From assembly GCF_009192945.1 (NCBI RefSeq), contig NZ_NSET01000021.1, forward strand, positions 124,001-188,000: a stretch of 64,000 nucleotides of DNA. The letters are read 5' to 3'. The position numbers were made by a program, and so were the translations under genes. This document shows, one piece after another, positions 8,965-16,701 of the stretch (its first letter is position 1; each line of letters opens with the position of its first letter). The stretch comes from Xanthomonas maliensis (GTDB taxonomy: Bacteria > Pseudomonadota > Gammaproteobacteria > Xanthomonadales > Xanthomonadaceae). The notes beneath the pieces were generated by a model, which was not told the DNA's origin, searched no databases, and saw only the letters and a list, made by a program, of their open reading frames with translations.

Positions 8965-9567
8965 CTAGCGCACGCGTCGCGGCCGTCTGCGCGCCGCATC
9001 CGGCTGGCGCGGCGACTGCATCGCCTGTGCTTGCGCGACACGCCACTGGCCCGGTTGCAAGGTCTCCAGCGTCCAGTCGCCGATCGCCACCCGCACCAAT
9101 CGCAGCGTGGGTAAACCGACCGACGCGGTCATCCGGCGCACCTGACGATTGCGTCCCTCGCTGATCGTCAGCTCCAGCCAGCTGTCGGGCACGCTTTTGC
9201 GTACACGGATCGGCGGATCGCGCGGCCACAGCGTGGGCGCCGGTTCCAGCGCGCGAACCTTGGCCGGACGGGTTGGGCCATCGTTGAGCAGCACGCCGTC
9301 GCGTAGCGCCTGCACCTGGCTCGGCTGCGGCTGCCCCTCGACCTGCACCCAGTAGGTCTTGGGCAGTTTGTGCCGAGGATCGGTCAAGCGGTGCGCCAGT
9401 GCGCCATCGTCGGTGAGCAGCAACAAGCCTTCGCTGTCGTGGTCCAGCCGCCCGGCCGGATAGATCTCAGCAGGCAATCCGAACTCGGCCAGGGTGCGCC
9501 GTGGTGGCTGCGAGCGATCGCTGAACTGCGATAGCACGCCATAGGGTTTGTTCAACAGCACCAGCAT
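8965..9567 (-). CDS. rluE: 23S rRNA pseudouridine synthase, RluE-like
   Basis: 200-residue RsuA-family pseudouridine synthase lacking the N-terminal S4 domain, which is the RluE layout. The catalytic aspartate is Asp42 in GRLDHDSEGLLLLT; EGRNRQVRRM is the conserved C-terminal motif. It would isomerise a uridine in the peptidyl-transferase region of 23S rRNA (U2457 in E. coli). The C-terminal tail (about 15 residues, rich in Arg and Pro) is basic and may bind RNA. It is transcribed leftward toward the terminator region near 8.7 kb and appears monocistronic. Confidence 0.9.
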   Translation of the reverse strand: MLVLLNKPYGVLSQFSDRSQPPRRTLAEFGLPAEIYPAGRLDHDSEGLLLLTDDGALAHRLTDPRHKLPKTYWVQVEGQPQPSQVQALRDGVLLNDGPTRPAKVRALEPAPTLWPRDPPIRVRKSVPDSWLELTISEGRNRQVRRMTASVGLPTLRLVRVAIGDWTLETLQPGQWRVAQAQAMQSPRQPDAARRRPRRVR

Positions 9568-9651
9568 GCGCGGTCCATCACGGGCAATGAGTCAACAACA
9601 AAGCATTCGAACCGCAATGCGACAGCGTCGGTGCCGTGTGCCTGACACGCG

Positions 9652-9690
9652 CACGCGGGGGCGGGCCGTCGCACACGCCCCCACGCGCCA
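9652..9690 (-). terminator. Possible terminator hairpin after the methyltransferase
   Basis: A GC-rich inverted repeat (GCGGGGGCG on the left, CGCCCCC on the right) lies about 25 bases past the stop of the leftward methyltransferase gene. The stem is imperfect and there is no clear T-run, so it could equally be a structured spacer. Confidence 0.35.
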
Positions 9691-9713
9691 GCACGATCGG
9701 GACCTGCCAGCGC

Positions 9714-10568
9714 TCAGCGCTTGACGAACTTGAGCGTCATGCGGTCGCTCTCGCCAATCGCCTGATACTTGGCGTCGTCGGCCTTCTCGTGGTTATTGCT
9801 CGGCGGCAAGGTCCACACCCCGTTGGGGTAGTCCTTGGTATCGCGCGGATTGGCATTGAGCTCGCTCTTGCCCGCCAGCTTGAAACCGGCGGCTTCGGCC
9901 ATCGCAATCACCTGTGCCTGGCCAACGTAGCCGCTCTTGTCGTCGGCCGGTACATCGGCCTTGGCGCGGTGCTCCACCACCCCCAGCACACCACCCGGCT
10001 TGAGCACCTTGTAAAAGCCCTGGAACATCGCCTCGGCGTTGCCGGCCATGCGCCAGTTGTGCACGTTGCGGAAGGTCAGCACCAGGTCGGCGGAATTGTC
10101 CGCCCCGAACACCGGCGCACTGGGCGCATAGGCGACGATGGTCGGCGCGCCATAAATCTGCGGCTTGGCCTTGAGCTTGCTCTCCAGCTCGTCGCGCGCG
10201 CGCTGCGCGTAATCGCGACTGCGACCTTCCGGCACCGCACCCGGATCGACGACCGCCGCCACATACTTGCCCTTCTCGCGCAGATAGGGCGCCAGGATTT
10301 CCGAATACCAACCGCCCCCGGGCGTGATCTCGATGACGGTCTGGGTGGGCTTGATGCCGAAGAAGGCCAGGGTCTGGCCCGGATGGCGATAGATGTCGCG
10401 CTTGGCATAGACCTGGTCGCGCCAGCTACCATTGATTGCCGCCTGCAGCGCGGCGTCCGGTGCCGGCAGACTCGCGGTATCGGCGGGTTTGGTGGCTGCC
10501 GCTTCCGGCACGCACAGTGCCACTGCCAGACTCATCACACATGCACAGGCCAGCTTGTTGCCGATCAT
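9714..10568 (-). CDS. Class I SAM-dependent methyltransferase with signal peptide
   Basis: 284 residues. The first 26 or so look like a Sec signal peptide (basic start, hydrophobic core, cleavage after an Ala-rich stretch). The rest is a Rossmann methyltransferase of the COG4798 'predicted methyltransferase' type: motif I is TVIEITPGGGWYSEIL, and LTFRNVHNW and LKPGGVLGVVEHR are later landmarks. The substrate is unknown. Export is odd because S-adenosylmethionine is cytoplasmic; either the leader is only a membrane anchor or the protein has lost SAM-dependent function. Transcribed divergently from the aldo-keto reductase at 10785, across 216 bases. Confidence 0.8.
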   Translation of the reverse strand: MIGNKLACACVMSLAVALCVPEAAATKPADTASLPAPDAALQAAINGSWRDQVYAKRDIYRHPGQTLAFFGIKPTQTVIEITPGGGWYSEILAPYLREKGKYVAAVVDPGAVPEGRSRDYAQRARDELESKLKAKPQIYGAPTIVAYAPSAPVFGADNSADLVLTFRNVHNWRMAGNAEAMFQGFYKVLKPGGVLGVVEHRAKADVPADDKSGYVGQAQVIAMAEAAGFKLAGKSELNANPRDTKDYPNGVWTLPPSNNHEKADDAKYQAIGESDRMTLKFVKR

Positions 10569-10784
10569 TGCAGCGTCCTCCGCGGAAAAAGTAGCGCGAG
10601 CCTAGCACGTGACCGCGGCCACGGGCGGCGGCGATGGGCCGGCGCTGTAGATGGGTGTGATGCACCCGTTCAATTCACGTGAGTCGAGCAGCGCGATGGA
10701 CGGAACGCTGCATCCACGCCCCGAATCACACGCAACTTAGGTGGCGATGACTATCCTGTGCCGGTTCGCAACAGGAGCCGTGTG

Positions 10785-11756
10785 ATGCCTCAATCCCGTG
10801 CGCTTGGCCGCTCCGGCCTGCAGATCCAACCGATCGTCTTCGGCGGTAACGTGTTCGGCTGGAGTGCCGACGAGGCGACCTCGTTCGCCTTGCTCGATGC
10901 CTTCGTCGATGCGGGATTCAACCTGATCGATACTGCCGACGCCTATTCCGGCTGGGTGCCCGGCAATCGCGGGGGCGAATCGGAAACCATCATCGGCCGC
11001 TGGCTGGCGCGCAGCGGCAAGCGCGACCAGGTCGTGATCGCGACCAAGGTCGCCAAGTGGAGCGAGCATCCCGGACTATCGCCGGACAACATCGCCGCGG
11101 CGGTGGAGGATTCGCTGCGTCGTCTGCAGACCGATGTGATCGATCTGTACCAAGCCCACGAGGACGACGAGTCGATCCCGCTGGAGGCGACCTTGGCCGC
11201 GTTCGGCCGCTTGATCGAACAAGGCAAGGTGCGCGCGATCGGTGCATCCAATTACAGCGCTGCACGCCTGCGCGATGCGCTGGATGTTTCCGAGCAATAT
11301 GCGCTCCCGCGTTACGAGAGCTTGCAGCCGGAATACAACCTCTACGATCGCGCCGGTTACGAAGCGGAACTGGAGCCGCTGGTGCGCGAGCGCGGACTGG
11401 GCGTGATCAGTTATTACTCGTTGGCCAGCGGCTTTCTCAGCGGCAAATACCGCAGTGCCGACGATGCCGGCAAGAGCACCGCGCGCGGCGCGGCGGTGGT
11501 CAAGCAATACGTCAATCCACGTGGCTTGCGCATTCTGCAAGCACTGGACGATATCGCCGCCAGCCACACGGCCACGCCTGCGCAGATTGCGCTGGCGTGG
11601 TTGATCGCGCGTCCCAGCCTGACCGCCCCGATCGTCAGCGCCACCAGCGTCGAGCAATTGCACGATGTGCTCGCTTCGGCGCGCATCGCGCTGAGTCAGG
11701 CGCAGATCTCCCAGCTCGACGATGCCAGCGCGCAGGCCTCGGACGCCGCTGTCTGA
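10785..11756 (+). CDS. Aldo/keto reductase
   Basis: 323-residue TIM-barrel NADPH oxidoreductase. DTADAYSGW carries the Asp/Tyr of the active site and VIATKVAKW the lysine; DLYQAHEDDESIPLEATL is typical of the AKR subfamily close to YajO/Tas and not of the short dkg type. GGAG at 10774-10777, seven bases before the ATG, decides the start over the in-frame GTG at 10782. It reduces aldehydes or ketones; the substrate is unknown. First of three reductase genes in a row, but a T-tract hairpin separates it from the second. Confidence 0.9.
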   Translation: MPQSRALGRSGLQIQPIVFGGNVFGWSADEATSFALLDAFVDAGFNLIDTADAYSGWVPGNRGGESETIIGRWLARSGKRDQVVIATKVAKWSEHPGLSPDNIAAAVEDSLRRLQTDVIDLYQAHEDDESIPLEATLAAFGRLIEQGKVRAIGASNYSAARLRDALDVSEQYALPRYESLQPEYNLYDRAGYEAELEPLVRERGLGVISYYSLASGFLSGKYRSADDAGKSTARGAAVVKQYVNPRGLRILQALDDIAASHTATPAQIALAWLIARPSLTAPIVSATSVEQLHDVLASARIALSQAQISQLDDASAQASDAAV

Positions 11757-11805
11757 GCCACCGCTGGACGCGCAGGCCGGCGTGCGCGCTTGACGACCTC
11801 ACCCT

Positions 11806-11840
11806 GGGTGGCGCGCCTTCGCGCCCACCCGCGTTTTTTT
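11806..11840 (+). terminator. Intrinsic terminator directly before the CurA-like gene
   Basis: Stem GGGTGG-CGC paired with GCG-C-CCACCC (11806-11830, one bulged C), loop about six bases, then GCG and seven consecutive T (11834-11840). The AAGGAG of the next gene starts only two bases further on. This is a textbook terminator for the aldo-keto reductase, but its position inside what would be the next gene's leader also fits an attenuator or read-through control. Confidence 0.8.
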
Positions 11841-11853
11841 GCAAGGAGTTCCG

Positions 11854-12882
11854 ATGTCCCCCGTCATCAACCGCCGTATCGTCCTGGCGTCACGCCCACA
11901 AGGCGAACCGACCGCCGACAATTTTCGCCTGGAAGACGTCGCACTGCCGGCAACCGGCCACGATCAGATCCTGGTCCGCAACCGCTTCCTGTCGCTGGAT
12001 CCCTATATGCGCGGACGCATGGACGATGGCCCTTCCTATGCGGCACCGGTCGCCATCGATGCGGTGATGGAGGGCGGTACCGTTGGCGAGGTACTGGAAT
12101 CGCATCATCCCGATTACCAGGCTGGCGATCTGTTGGTCCTGCCCGGCGGCTGGCAGACGCATACCTTGCTCACGCCCGCTGCGCCGCTGCGCAAGCTGCC
12201 AAAGGAGCAGGGCGTGCCGGCCAGTACCGCACTCGGTGTCTATGGCATGCCTGGCTTCACCGCCTATGCCGGTTTGCACGAGATCGGCAAGCCGCAGGCC
12301 GGCGAAACGCTGGTGGTGGCCGCGGCCAGCGGGCCGGTCGGCGCAACCGTTGCGCAATTGGCGCGCCTGCAAGGCTTGCGGACGGTCGCCATTGCCGGTG
12401 GTGCGGAAAAGGTCGCCTACCTGCGCGACACGTTGCAGGTGGACGTTGCGCTGGACCACCGTGCGGAGGACTTCGCAGCGCAGCTCCGCGCCGCGACCCC
12501 CAACGGTATCGACATCTATTTCGAAAACGTCGGCGGCAAGGTATTCGATGCCGTGCTGCCGCAGCTCAACACGTTTGCCCGCATGCCGGTCTGCGGCATG
12601 GTCGCCACCTACAACCGTCGCGGCCAGACGCTGCCCGGCCCCGACCGCCTGCCGGACTTCATGGGCTTGATGCTGCGCAAGCGCCTGACCGTGCGTGGCT
12701 TCCTGCAGCAGGATTTCATTCGCCTGATGCCGGCCTTCGTGCGCGAGATGGGCCAATGGCTACGCGAGGGCCGCATCCACTACCGCGAGCATCTGCTGCA
12801 TGGTCTGGATAGCGCACCGCAAGGCCTGATCGGCCTGCTGCGCGGCGACAACTTCGGCAAGGTGGTCGTCGCGCTGGATTGA
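11854..12882 (+). CDS. NADP-dependent medium-chain oxidoreductase, CurA-like
   Basis: 342-residue zinc-independent member of the MDR superfamily. [12 protein letters not shown] and [11 protein letters not shown] are signature blocks of the leukotriene B4 12-hydroxydehydrogenase / curcumin reductase (CurA) subgroup; [14 protein letters not shown] is the NADP-binding glycine motif. It would reduce the C=C bond of alpha,beta-unsaturated carbonyl compounds with NADPH. It starts at the ATG at 11854, eight bases after AAGGAG. It is followed after 44 bases by dkgB, and together they suggest detoxification of reactive carbonyls. Confidence 0.9.
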   Translation: MSPVINRRIVLASRPQGEPTADNFRLEDVALPATGHDQILVRNRFLSLDPYMRGRMDDGPSYAAPVAIDAVMEGGTVGEVLESHHPDYQAGDLLVLPGGWQTHTLLTPAAPLRKLPKEQGVPASTALGVYGMPGFTAYAGLHEIGKPQAGETLVVAAASGPVGATVAQLARLQGLRTVAIAGGAEKVAYLRDTLQVDVALDHRAEDFAAQLRAATPNGIDIYFENVGGKVFDAVLPQLNTFARMPVCGMVATYNRRGQTLPGPDRLPDFMGLMLRKRLTVRGFLQQDFIRLMPAFVREMGQWLREGRIHYREHLLHGLDSAPQGLIGLLRGDNFGKVVVALD

Positions 12883-12926
12883 GCGCCGCCACCCTGCCCC
12901 GCTTTCCCCTGACGCAAAGGAGCATC

Positions 12927-13730
12927 ATGACTGTCCCCGCCTTCGGCCTTGGCACGTTTCGTCTCAAGGATCAGGTCGTCATCGACTCGGTCCGTCACGC
13001 GCTGGAGCTTGGCTATCGCGCGATCGACACCGCGCAGATCTATGACAACGAAGCCCAGGTCGGCCAGGCCATTGCCGCGGCGCCTGTGCCGCGCGAGCAG
13101 ATCTACCTGACCACCAAGATCTGGGTCGACAAGTTCCAGCGCGATGCGCTGCGGGCCAGCCTGCAGGAGAGCCTGCACAAGCTCGGCACCGACCATATCG
13201 ACCTCGCCTTGATTCATTGGCCTTCGCCCAAGGGCGAGGTGCCGATGCGCGAGTATCTGCAGGCCCTGGCCGATGCCCAGCGAGACGGGCTGACGCGCGC
13301 GATCGGCGTGTCCAATTTCACCATCGCGTTGATGCGCGAGGCGATCGACATCCTCGGTGCAGAGGCGATCGCCACCAACCAGATCGAAGTGCATCCCTAC
13401 CTGCAGAATCGTGCGCTGATCGCCTTTCTGCGCGAACAAGGCATCCATGTGACCTCGTACATGACGCTGGCGGTCGGCGAGGTGCTGAAGGATCCGGTGA
13501 TCCAGGCCATTGCCCAACGCCATGACGCCACGCCTGCGCAGGTCACGCTGGCCTGGGCGCTGCAGCAGGGATATTCGGTGATCCCGTCCTCGACCAAGCG
13601 GGCCAATCTGGAAAGCAACCTGAAAGCACAACAGCTGCAGCTGAGCGCGCAGGACATGGCCGAGATCGCCACGTTGGACCGCGGGCAGCGGCTGGCCAAT
13701 CCGCGCGCCATCGCTCCTGACTGGGACTGA
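12927..13730 (+). CDS. dkgB: 2,5-diketo-D-gluconate reductase B-like aldo/keto reductase
   Basis: 267 residues, the short AKR5-type length. The catalytic tetrad is visible: Asp and Tyr in [15 protein letters not shown], Lys in YLTTKIWVD, and His in LIHWPSP. DkgB reduces 2,5-diketo-gluconate and methylglyoxal-like aldehydes with NADPH. AAAGGAG precedes the ATG at 12927; the longer frame from 12879 overlaps the end of the previous gene. Probably co-transcribed with the CurA-like gene. A hairpin 20 bases past the stop ends the unit. Confidence 0.88.
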   Translation: MTVPAFGLGTFRLKDQVVIDSVRHALELGYRAIDTAQIYDNEAQVGQAIAAAPVPREQIYLTTKIWVDKFQRDALRASLQESLHKLGTDHIDLALIHWPSPKGEVPMREYLQALADAQRDGLTRAIGVSNFTIALMREAIDILGAEAIATNQIEVHPYLQNRALIAFLREQGIHVTSYMTLAVGEVLKDPVIQAIAQRHDATPAQVTLAWALQQGYSVIPSSTKRANLESNLKAQQLQLSAQDMAEIATLDRGQRLANPRAIAPDWD

Positions 13731-13749
13731 GTCCTCGTTTCGAACGTGT

Positions 13750-13775
13750 CCTGCGCCATCGAACGATGGTGCAGG
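13750..13775 (+). terminator. Hairpin after dkgB
   Basis: A 12-bp stem (13750-13761 with 13764-13775, one G-T pair) closes on a two-base AA centre, 20 bases past the dkgB stop. There is no T-run, so termination strength is uncertain. Confidence 0.5.
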
Positions 13776-13874
13776 TCTCGGCGCGCGACCGCTCGTCGCC
13801 GCGTGCTGGCTTGCAGGTGATGAGCGCTGCTAGGGTGCCGCCACAGGGGCCGTTCCACTCACGGAGTCCGACCG

Positions 13875-14183
13875 ATGCAGACCACGTCCGTTCAGACCCG
13901 CCGCAGTTCCCGTTTCGACGTCGATGCCGAACTCGCCTATTGGCGCAACGTGCATGCCGAGGGCCATCTCGGCGGCTATGAATTTGGCGATTACGCCCGT
14001 CTGCTGACGCTGGGCTATGACATCTATCTGGCCTATCCGCGCGCCAGCGAAGCGCAGCTGTACCGCGTACTGCAGGATGGCTATTACCGTGCGTTGCCGA
14101 TGCTGACGATTCCCTGGGACCAGGCACGATGGATCGTGCGCCACGCCTGGCATCATCTAGAAGAATCCGCAGTGCGCCATTGA
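13875..14183 (+). CDS. Conserved hypothetical protein
   Basis: 102-residue soluble protein rich in aromatic residues (many Tyr and Trp), beginning MQTTSVQTRRSSRFDVDAEL. No signal peptide, membrane helix or known motif is visible. CGGAG sits shortly before the ATG and codon use matches its neighbours, supporting a real gene. The body LAYWRNVHAEGHLGGYEFGD and the regular helix-like pattern suggest a small helical domain. No function is proposed. Downstream lie two hairpins (14208-14230 and 14247-14264). Confidence 0.65.
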   Translation: MQTTSVQTRRSSRFDVDAELAYWRNVHAEGHLGGYEFGDYARLLTLGYDIYLAYPRASEAQLYRVLQDGYYRALPMLTIPWDQARWIVRHAWHHLEESAVRH

Positions 14184-14246
14184 AAGCGGGCAGGATGGCA
14201 CGCCTGCGCCCAGGCGGAATCGCCCTGGGCTACCGTGGCAGTGGTC

Positions 14247-14264
14247 GGCTAGCGCCCGCTAGCC
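14247..14264. terminator. Hairpins between convergent small genes
   Basis: A perfect 7-bp stem GGCTAGC/GCTAGCC with a four-base loop lies between the genes at 13875 (rightward) and 14312 (leftward). A second, bulged stem occupies 14208-14230 (GCCCAGGCG with CGCCCTGGGC). Neither has a T-run. They probably mark the convergent transcript ends. Confidence 0.4.
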
Positions 14265-14311
14265 AGGCCATCGGCAAGGGACACCGCCAATGCGGTATCC
14301 ACGGATTGTCG

Positions 14312-14728
14312 TCAGTGCGGCAAACCGGCTGCAACCGCCTGCCTGTCGAGACGGTGCTTGTCCGCTAACGCCTGCATGCCCTGCAAGGTCGCGGTGATCA
14401 AGCTGGCATAGCGCAGGCGCCAGAGCTGGGCGCGGTCGCCTGCGTCCTGTGCATTGCCCAGGCCGTCGAGCACCTGCGGCAAGCGACGGTCGGCCAATGC
14501 CGAGGGCGCCAGATACGGCTTCTCCGGCGCGATCACATCCACCGGTGCCCGCCAGTCGTCGGCCACATGCTGGGCGATGCCAGCCAGATGCGACAGCTGG
14601 TGCATGCCGATCAAGGTCTCATGCAACATTTCCCGGCACGCCCATTGCCAGAGCGCCAGCTTTTCCGAGGGATCCTGGGCGATCTCGGTGAGTGCCCTGT
14701 CCACTTTCTCGATGCGTGAATCAAGCAT
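14312..14728 (-). CDS. Hypothetical helical protein
   Basis: 138-residue, mostly helical cytoplasmic protein with no motif that I recognise. It has a very strong ribosome binding site (GGAGG, six bases before the ATG), which supports expression. The spacing of Trp, Leu and Ala in LALWQWACREMLHETLIGMH suggests a helical bundle, and the middle segment WRAPVDVIAPEKPYL looks like a loop. No signal peptide. It has no operon partner; about 430 bases of non-coding DNA lie upstream. Confidence 0.65.
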   Translation of the reverse strand: MLDSRIEKVDRALTEIAQDPSEKLALWQWACREMLHETLIGMHQLSHLAGIAQHVADDWRAPVDVIAPEKPYLAPSALADRRLPQVLDGLGNAQDAGDRAQLWRLRYASLITATLQGMQALADKHRLDRQAVAAGLPH

Positions 14729-15113
14729 TGCCGACCTCCGATGCTGCTATGCAACATACTTCACCATACCCCGTGAGAATTCGGTGAGCCAGACGTTTGG
14801 GCGACGTCAGTGCAGCGATCTCAGACAGGGTTCACGCTTTGCCAGGGAGGTCCTGCAGCGGCGCGAACGGAGGTGGGCATCTTGGGGCGCCGATCATGTG
14901 AAGGCGACTGCGCATCACATGCGGCGGATCGATCTTTGGTGCCGCTGAATGCGGCCAGCGGCACGGGCGACAGGCGAACGGAAGACACCCGCTCGGGGCG
15001 TCATCTCGACAGCGGCCGATGTGTCCGAGCAGCGGCCACGGCCACAAGGCCAACACGTACCGCCAGCGACCCATCCGGTCGATCGTTCGACGCGGGACGA
15101 TAGCGGTGAGGTC
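14729..15113. other. Non-coding stretch upstream of the hypothetical gene
   Basis: No convincing gene: open frames here (for example 14810-15103) lack ribosome binding sites and have Arg/Ala-biased shadow translations. The first 60 bases hold the promoter region of the leftward gene at 14728. Nothing else was recognised before the ohr terminator. Confidence 0.6.
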
Positions 15114-15148
15114 GTGCCTGCATCGCGCCGGCGGCGCGATGCAGGCAC
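15114..15148 (-). terminator. Terminator hairpin of ohr
   Basis: A perfect 16-bp stem (15114-15129 with 15133-15148) and a three-base GGC loop, starting ten bases after the ohr stop codon. There is no T-run, but the stem is among the most stable in the window. It fits the end of the leftward ohrR-ohr unit. Confidence 0.65.
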
Positions 15149-15157
15149 ACGCAGCGA

Positions 15158-15586
15158 TCAGGCCAGGGTGAGGGTCACATCGATATTGCCGCGGGTGGCG
15201 TTGGAGTACGGGCACACCTGGTGCGCCTTGTCGACCAGCGCCTGCAGCTCGGCCTTGTCCATGCCCGGCACGGCGATACGCAGTTCGACCGCGATGCCAA
15301 AGCCGCCCGGAATCTGGCCGATGCCGACGCTGCCATCGATGCTGATCTCGCCCGGCAGCTTGAGCTTGTCCTGCGCTGCCACCGCCTTCATCGCACCGAT
15401 GAAGCAGGCCGAATAACCGGCAGCGAACAGCTGTTCGGGATTGGTGCCATCGCCACCGGCGCCGCCCAGCTCGCGCGGGGTCGACAGCTTGACGTCCAAC
15501 GCCTTGTCCGAGGACACGGCACGGCCTTCGCGGCCACCCGTCGCAGTGGCGTGGGCGGTGTAGAGGATCTTTTCGGGTGAGGCCAT
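15158..15586 (-). CDS. ohr: Organic hydroperoxide reductase Ohr
   Basis: 142-residue OsmC/Ohr-family thiol peroxidase. The two redox cysteines are Cys61 ([11 protein letters not shown]) and Cys125 ([11 protein letters not shown]), the same numbers as in the characterised Xanthomonas Ohr. It reduces organic and fatty-acid hydroperoxides with lipoylated protein as electron donor. The start is the ATG at 15584-15586 giving [19 protein letters not shown], the family N-terminus; the open frame extends further upstream through the intergenic region without meaning. It lies downstream of ohrR on the same strand, 94 bases away. Confidence 0.97.
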   Translation of the reverse strand: MASPEKILYTAHATATGGREGRAVSSDKALDVKLSTPRELGGAGGDGTNPEQLFAAGYSACFIGAMKAVAAQDKLKLPGEISIDGSVGIGQIPGGFGIAVELRIAVPGMDKAELQALVDKAHQVCPYSNATRGNIDVTLTLA

Positions 15587-15627
15587 GGTGGTTCTCCAGG
15601 GTGAGCGCGATTGCGCGGTGATTAATA

Positions 15628-15652
15628 CACTACTAAATAGTGCGCTATATTT
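15628..15652. promoter_or_regulatory. Candidate OhrR operator before ohr
   Basis: Overlapping inverted repeats in the AT-rich ohrR-ohr gap: CACTA-CTAAA-TAGTG (15628-15642, perfect 5-bp arms) and AAATAnnGCGCnnTATTT (15635-15652, 14 of 18 symmetric). The second resembles the palindrome upstream of ohrR. OhrR of Xanthomonas is known to bind and repress at this gap; the exact boundaries given here are inference. Confidence 0.55.
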
Positions 15653-15680
15653 ATCTGACGGTTTTTGGGTGGTGTGCCCG

Positions 15681-16136
15681 TCAAACGGTCTCCAGATTGG
15701 AGCGTAGCTGCTCCAGTGACTGCTTGAGGTGACGCAATTCTTCCAACGAGCAGGCAGAGGCGCAGAAGACCTGCGCTGGCACCTTGCCCGCCTTGGCGCG
15801 CAGTGCGCGTCCGGCATCGGTCAGAGCGACGATGACCTGGCGCTCGTCGCTGGCCGCTCGCGTCCGGCTGACGAGGCCGGCAGCCTGCAGCCGCTTGAGC
15901 AGCGGCGTCAACGTCGCCGAATCCAGCGACAGACGCTGGCCGATGTCCGACACGCTGCGGCTGTCCTGTTCCCACAGCACCAGCATGACCAGGTACTGCG
16001 GATAGGTGAGCTCCAGGTCTTTCAACAGGCCACGATAGAGCTTGTGCATCGCCAGATTCGTCGAATACAGCGCAAAGCACAGCTGGTTGTCCAGCTTGAG
16101 CAGAGCGGCTTCGGTGGGAGTGTCGCTGCGTTCCAT
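15681..16136 (-). CDS. ohrR: Organic-peroxide-sensing MarR repressor OhrR
   Basis: 151-residue MarR-family winged-helix regulator. The sensing cysteine is Cys20 in [10 protein letters not shown]. Cys125 and Cys129 (VFCASACS) match, with an offset of two, the Cys22/Cys127/Cys131 set of the 2-Cys-type Xanthomonas OhrR, in which peroxide drives an intersubunit disulfide and release of [19 protein letters not shown] is the wing region. It represses ohr and itself; oxidation relieves repression. The AT-rich palindrome at 16163-16178 upstream is a likely autoregulatory site. Confidence 0.95.
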   Translation of the reverse strand: MERSDTPTEAALLKLDNQLCFALYSTNLAMHKLYRGLLKDLELTYPQYLVMLVLWEQDSRSVSDIGQRLSLDSATLTPLLKRLQAAGLVSRTRAASDERQVIVALTDAGRALRAKAGKVPAQVFCASACSLEELRHLKQSLEQLRSNLETV

Positions 16137-16162
16137 GCGGCTAATTTAGATCGCAGAAAATT

Positions 16163-16178
16163 AAATAGCAAGCGATTT
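16163..16178. promoter_or_regulatory. Candidate OhrR operator upstream of ohrR
   Basis: Palindrome AAATNGCWWGCNATTT, 27 bases before the ohrR start, in a markedly AT-rich patch. Its half-site resembles the repeat in front of ohr, which fits autoregulation. Confidence 0.5.
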
Positions 16179-16277
16179 ATTTGTCCGAGCCTGCTATTGG
16201 CTGAATGTCGGCAGGCGGTGTCCTCTGTGTCTCGCCAGCCTCGTCCTAGGATGGGCAACCCTGTGTGGAGAAGCCCC

Positions 16278-16679
16278 ATGCGTCGCCCTCTCGGTGTGCT
16301 GGCAGTGCTGGCGTTGTTGTTGGGCATGCCGGTATTGGCGTCGACGCCCAGCAAGACGGTGGCCGTCGGACCTAGCGTCATCGGCCCCGGAATGCAGGCG
16401 CTTCAGGCCGAGCAAGGACGCCAGTGTCCATCGATGGCGATCGACCGATTGGCGCCGGCCGACCTGCTCGATGCCGAGGAGCGCTTCCGCGACGCCTTGT
16501 CGGCCGCCGAGCGGCAACGGCTGGATCGGCAACTGCCGCAGGATCGCGATGGCCCGGCGCGCTGCGCGCAACGCAATGGCGCCAGTTGCCCGGGTGAGGC
16601 CTATCTGGAAGAAATCGCCGGTGCCGGCCTGATGCCGCGCTTTGTGGCCAGGCTGTGCGCAGCCGACACGGCGCACTGA
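16278..16679 (+). CDS. Secreted hypothetical protein
   Basis: 133 residues. The first 22 form a signal peptide (MRRPLGVLAVLALLLG then cleavage near VLAS), so the mature protein is periplasmic. The mature part has four cysteines (two near CPSM and CAQRNGASC, one near the C-terminus) that could pair as disulfides, plus a charged segment rich in Asp and Arg. No known domain was recognised. It is divergent from ohrR and converges with zapE across 22 bases. The start is the only ATG before the signal sequence. Confidence 0.65.
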   Translation: MRRPLGVLAVLALLLGMPVLASTPSKTVAVGPSVIGPGMQALQAEQGRQCPSMAIDRLAPADLLDAEERFRDALSAAERQRLDRQLPQDRDGPARCAQRNGASCPGEAYLEEIAGAGLMPRFVARLCAADTAH

Positions 16680-16701
16680 GCGCCGCGCCCGTTGATCGCG
16701 C

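Noticed and set aside
9596-9630. tRNA-like TTCGA(A) segment
   Set aside because: No acceptor, D or anticodon stems can be formed around it.
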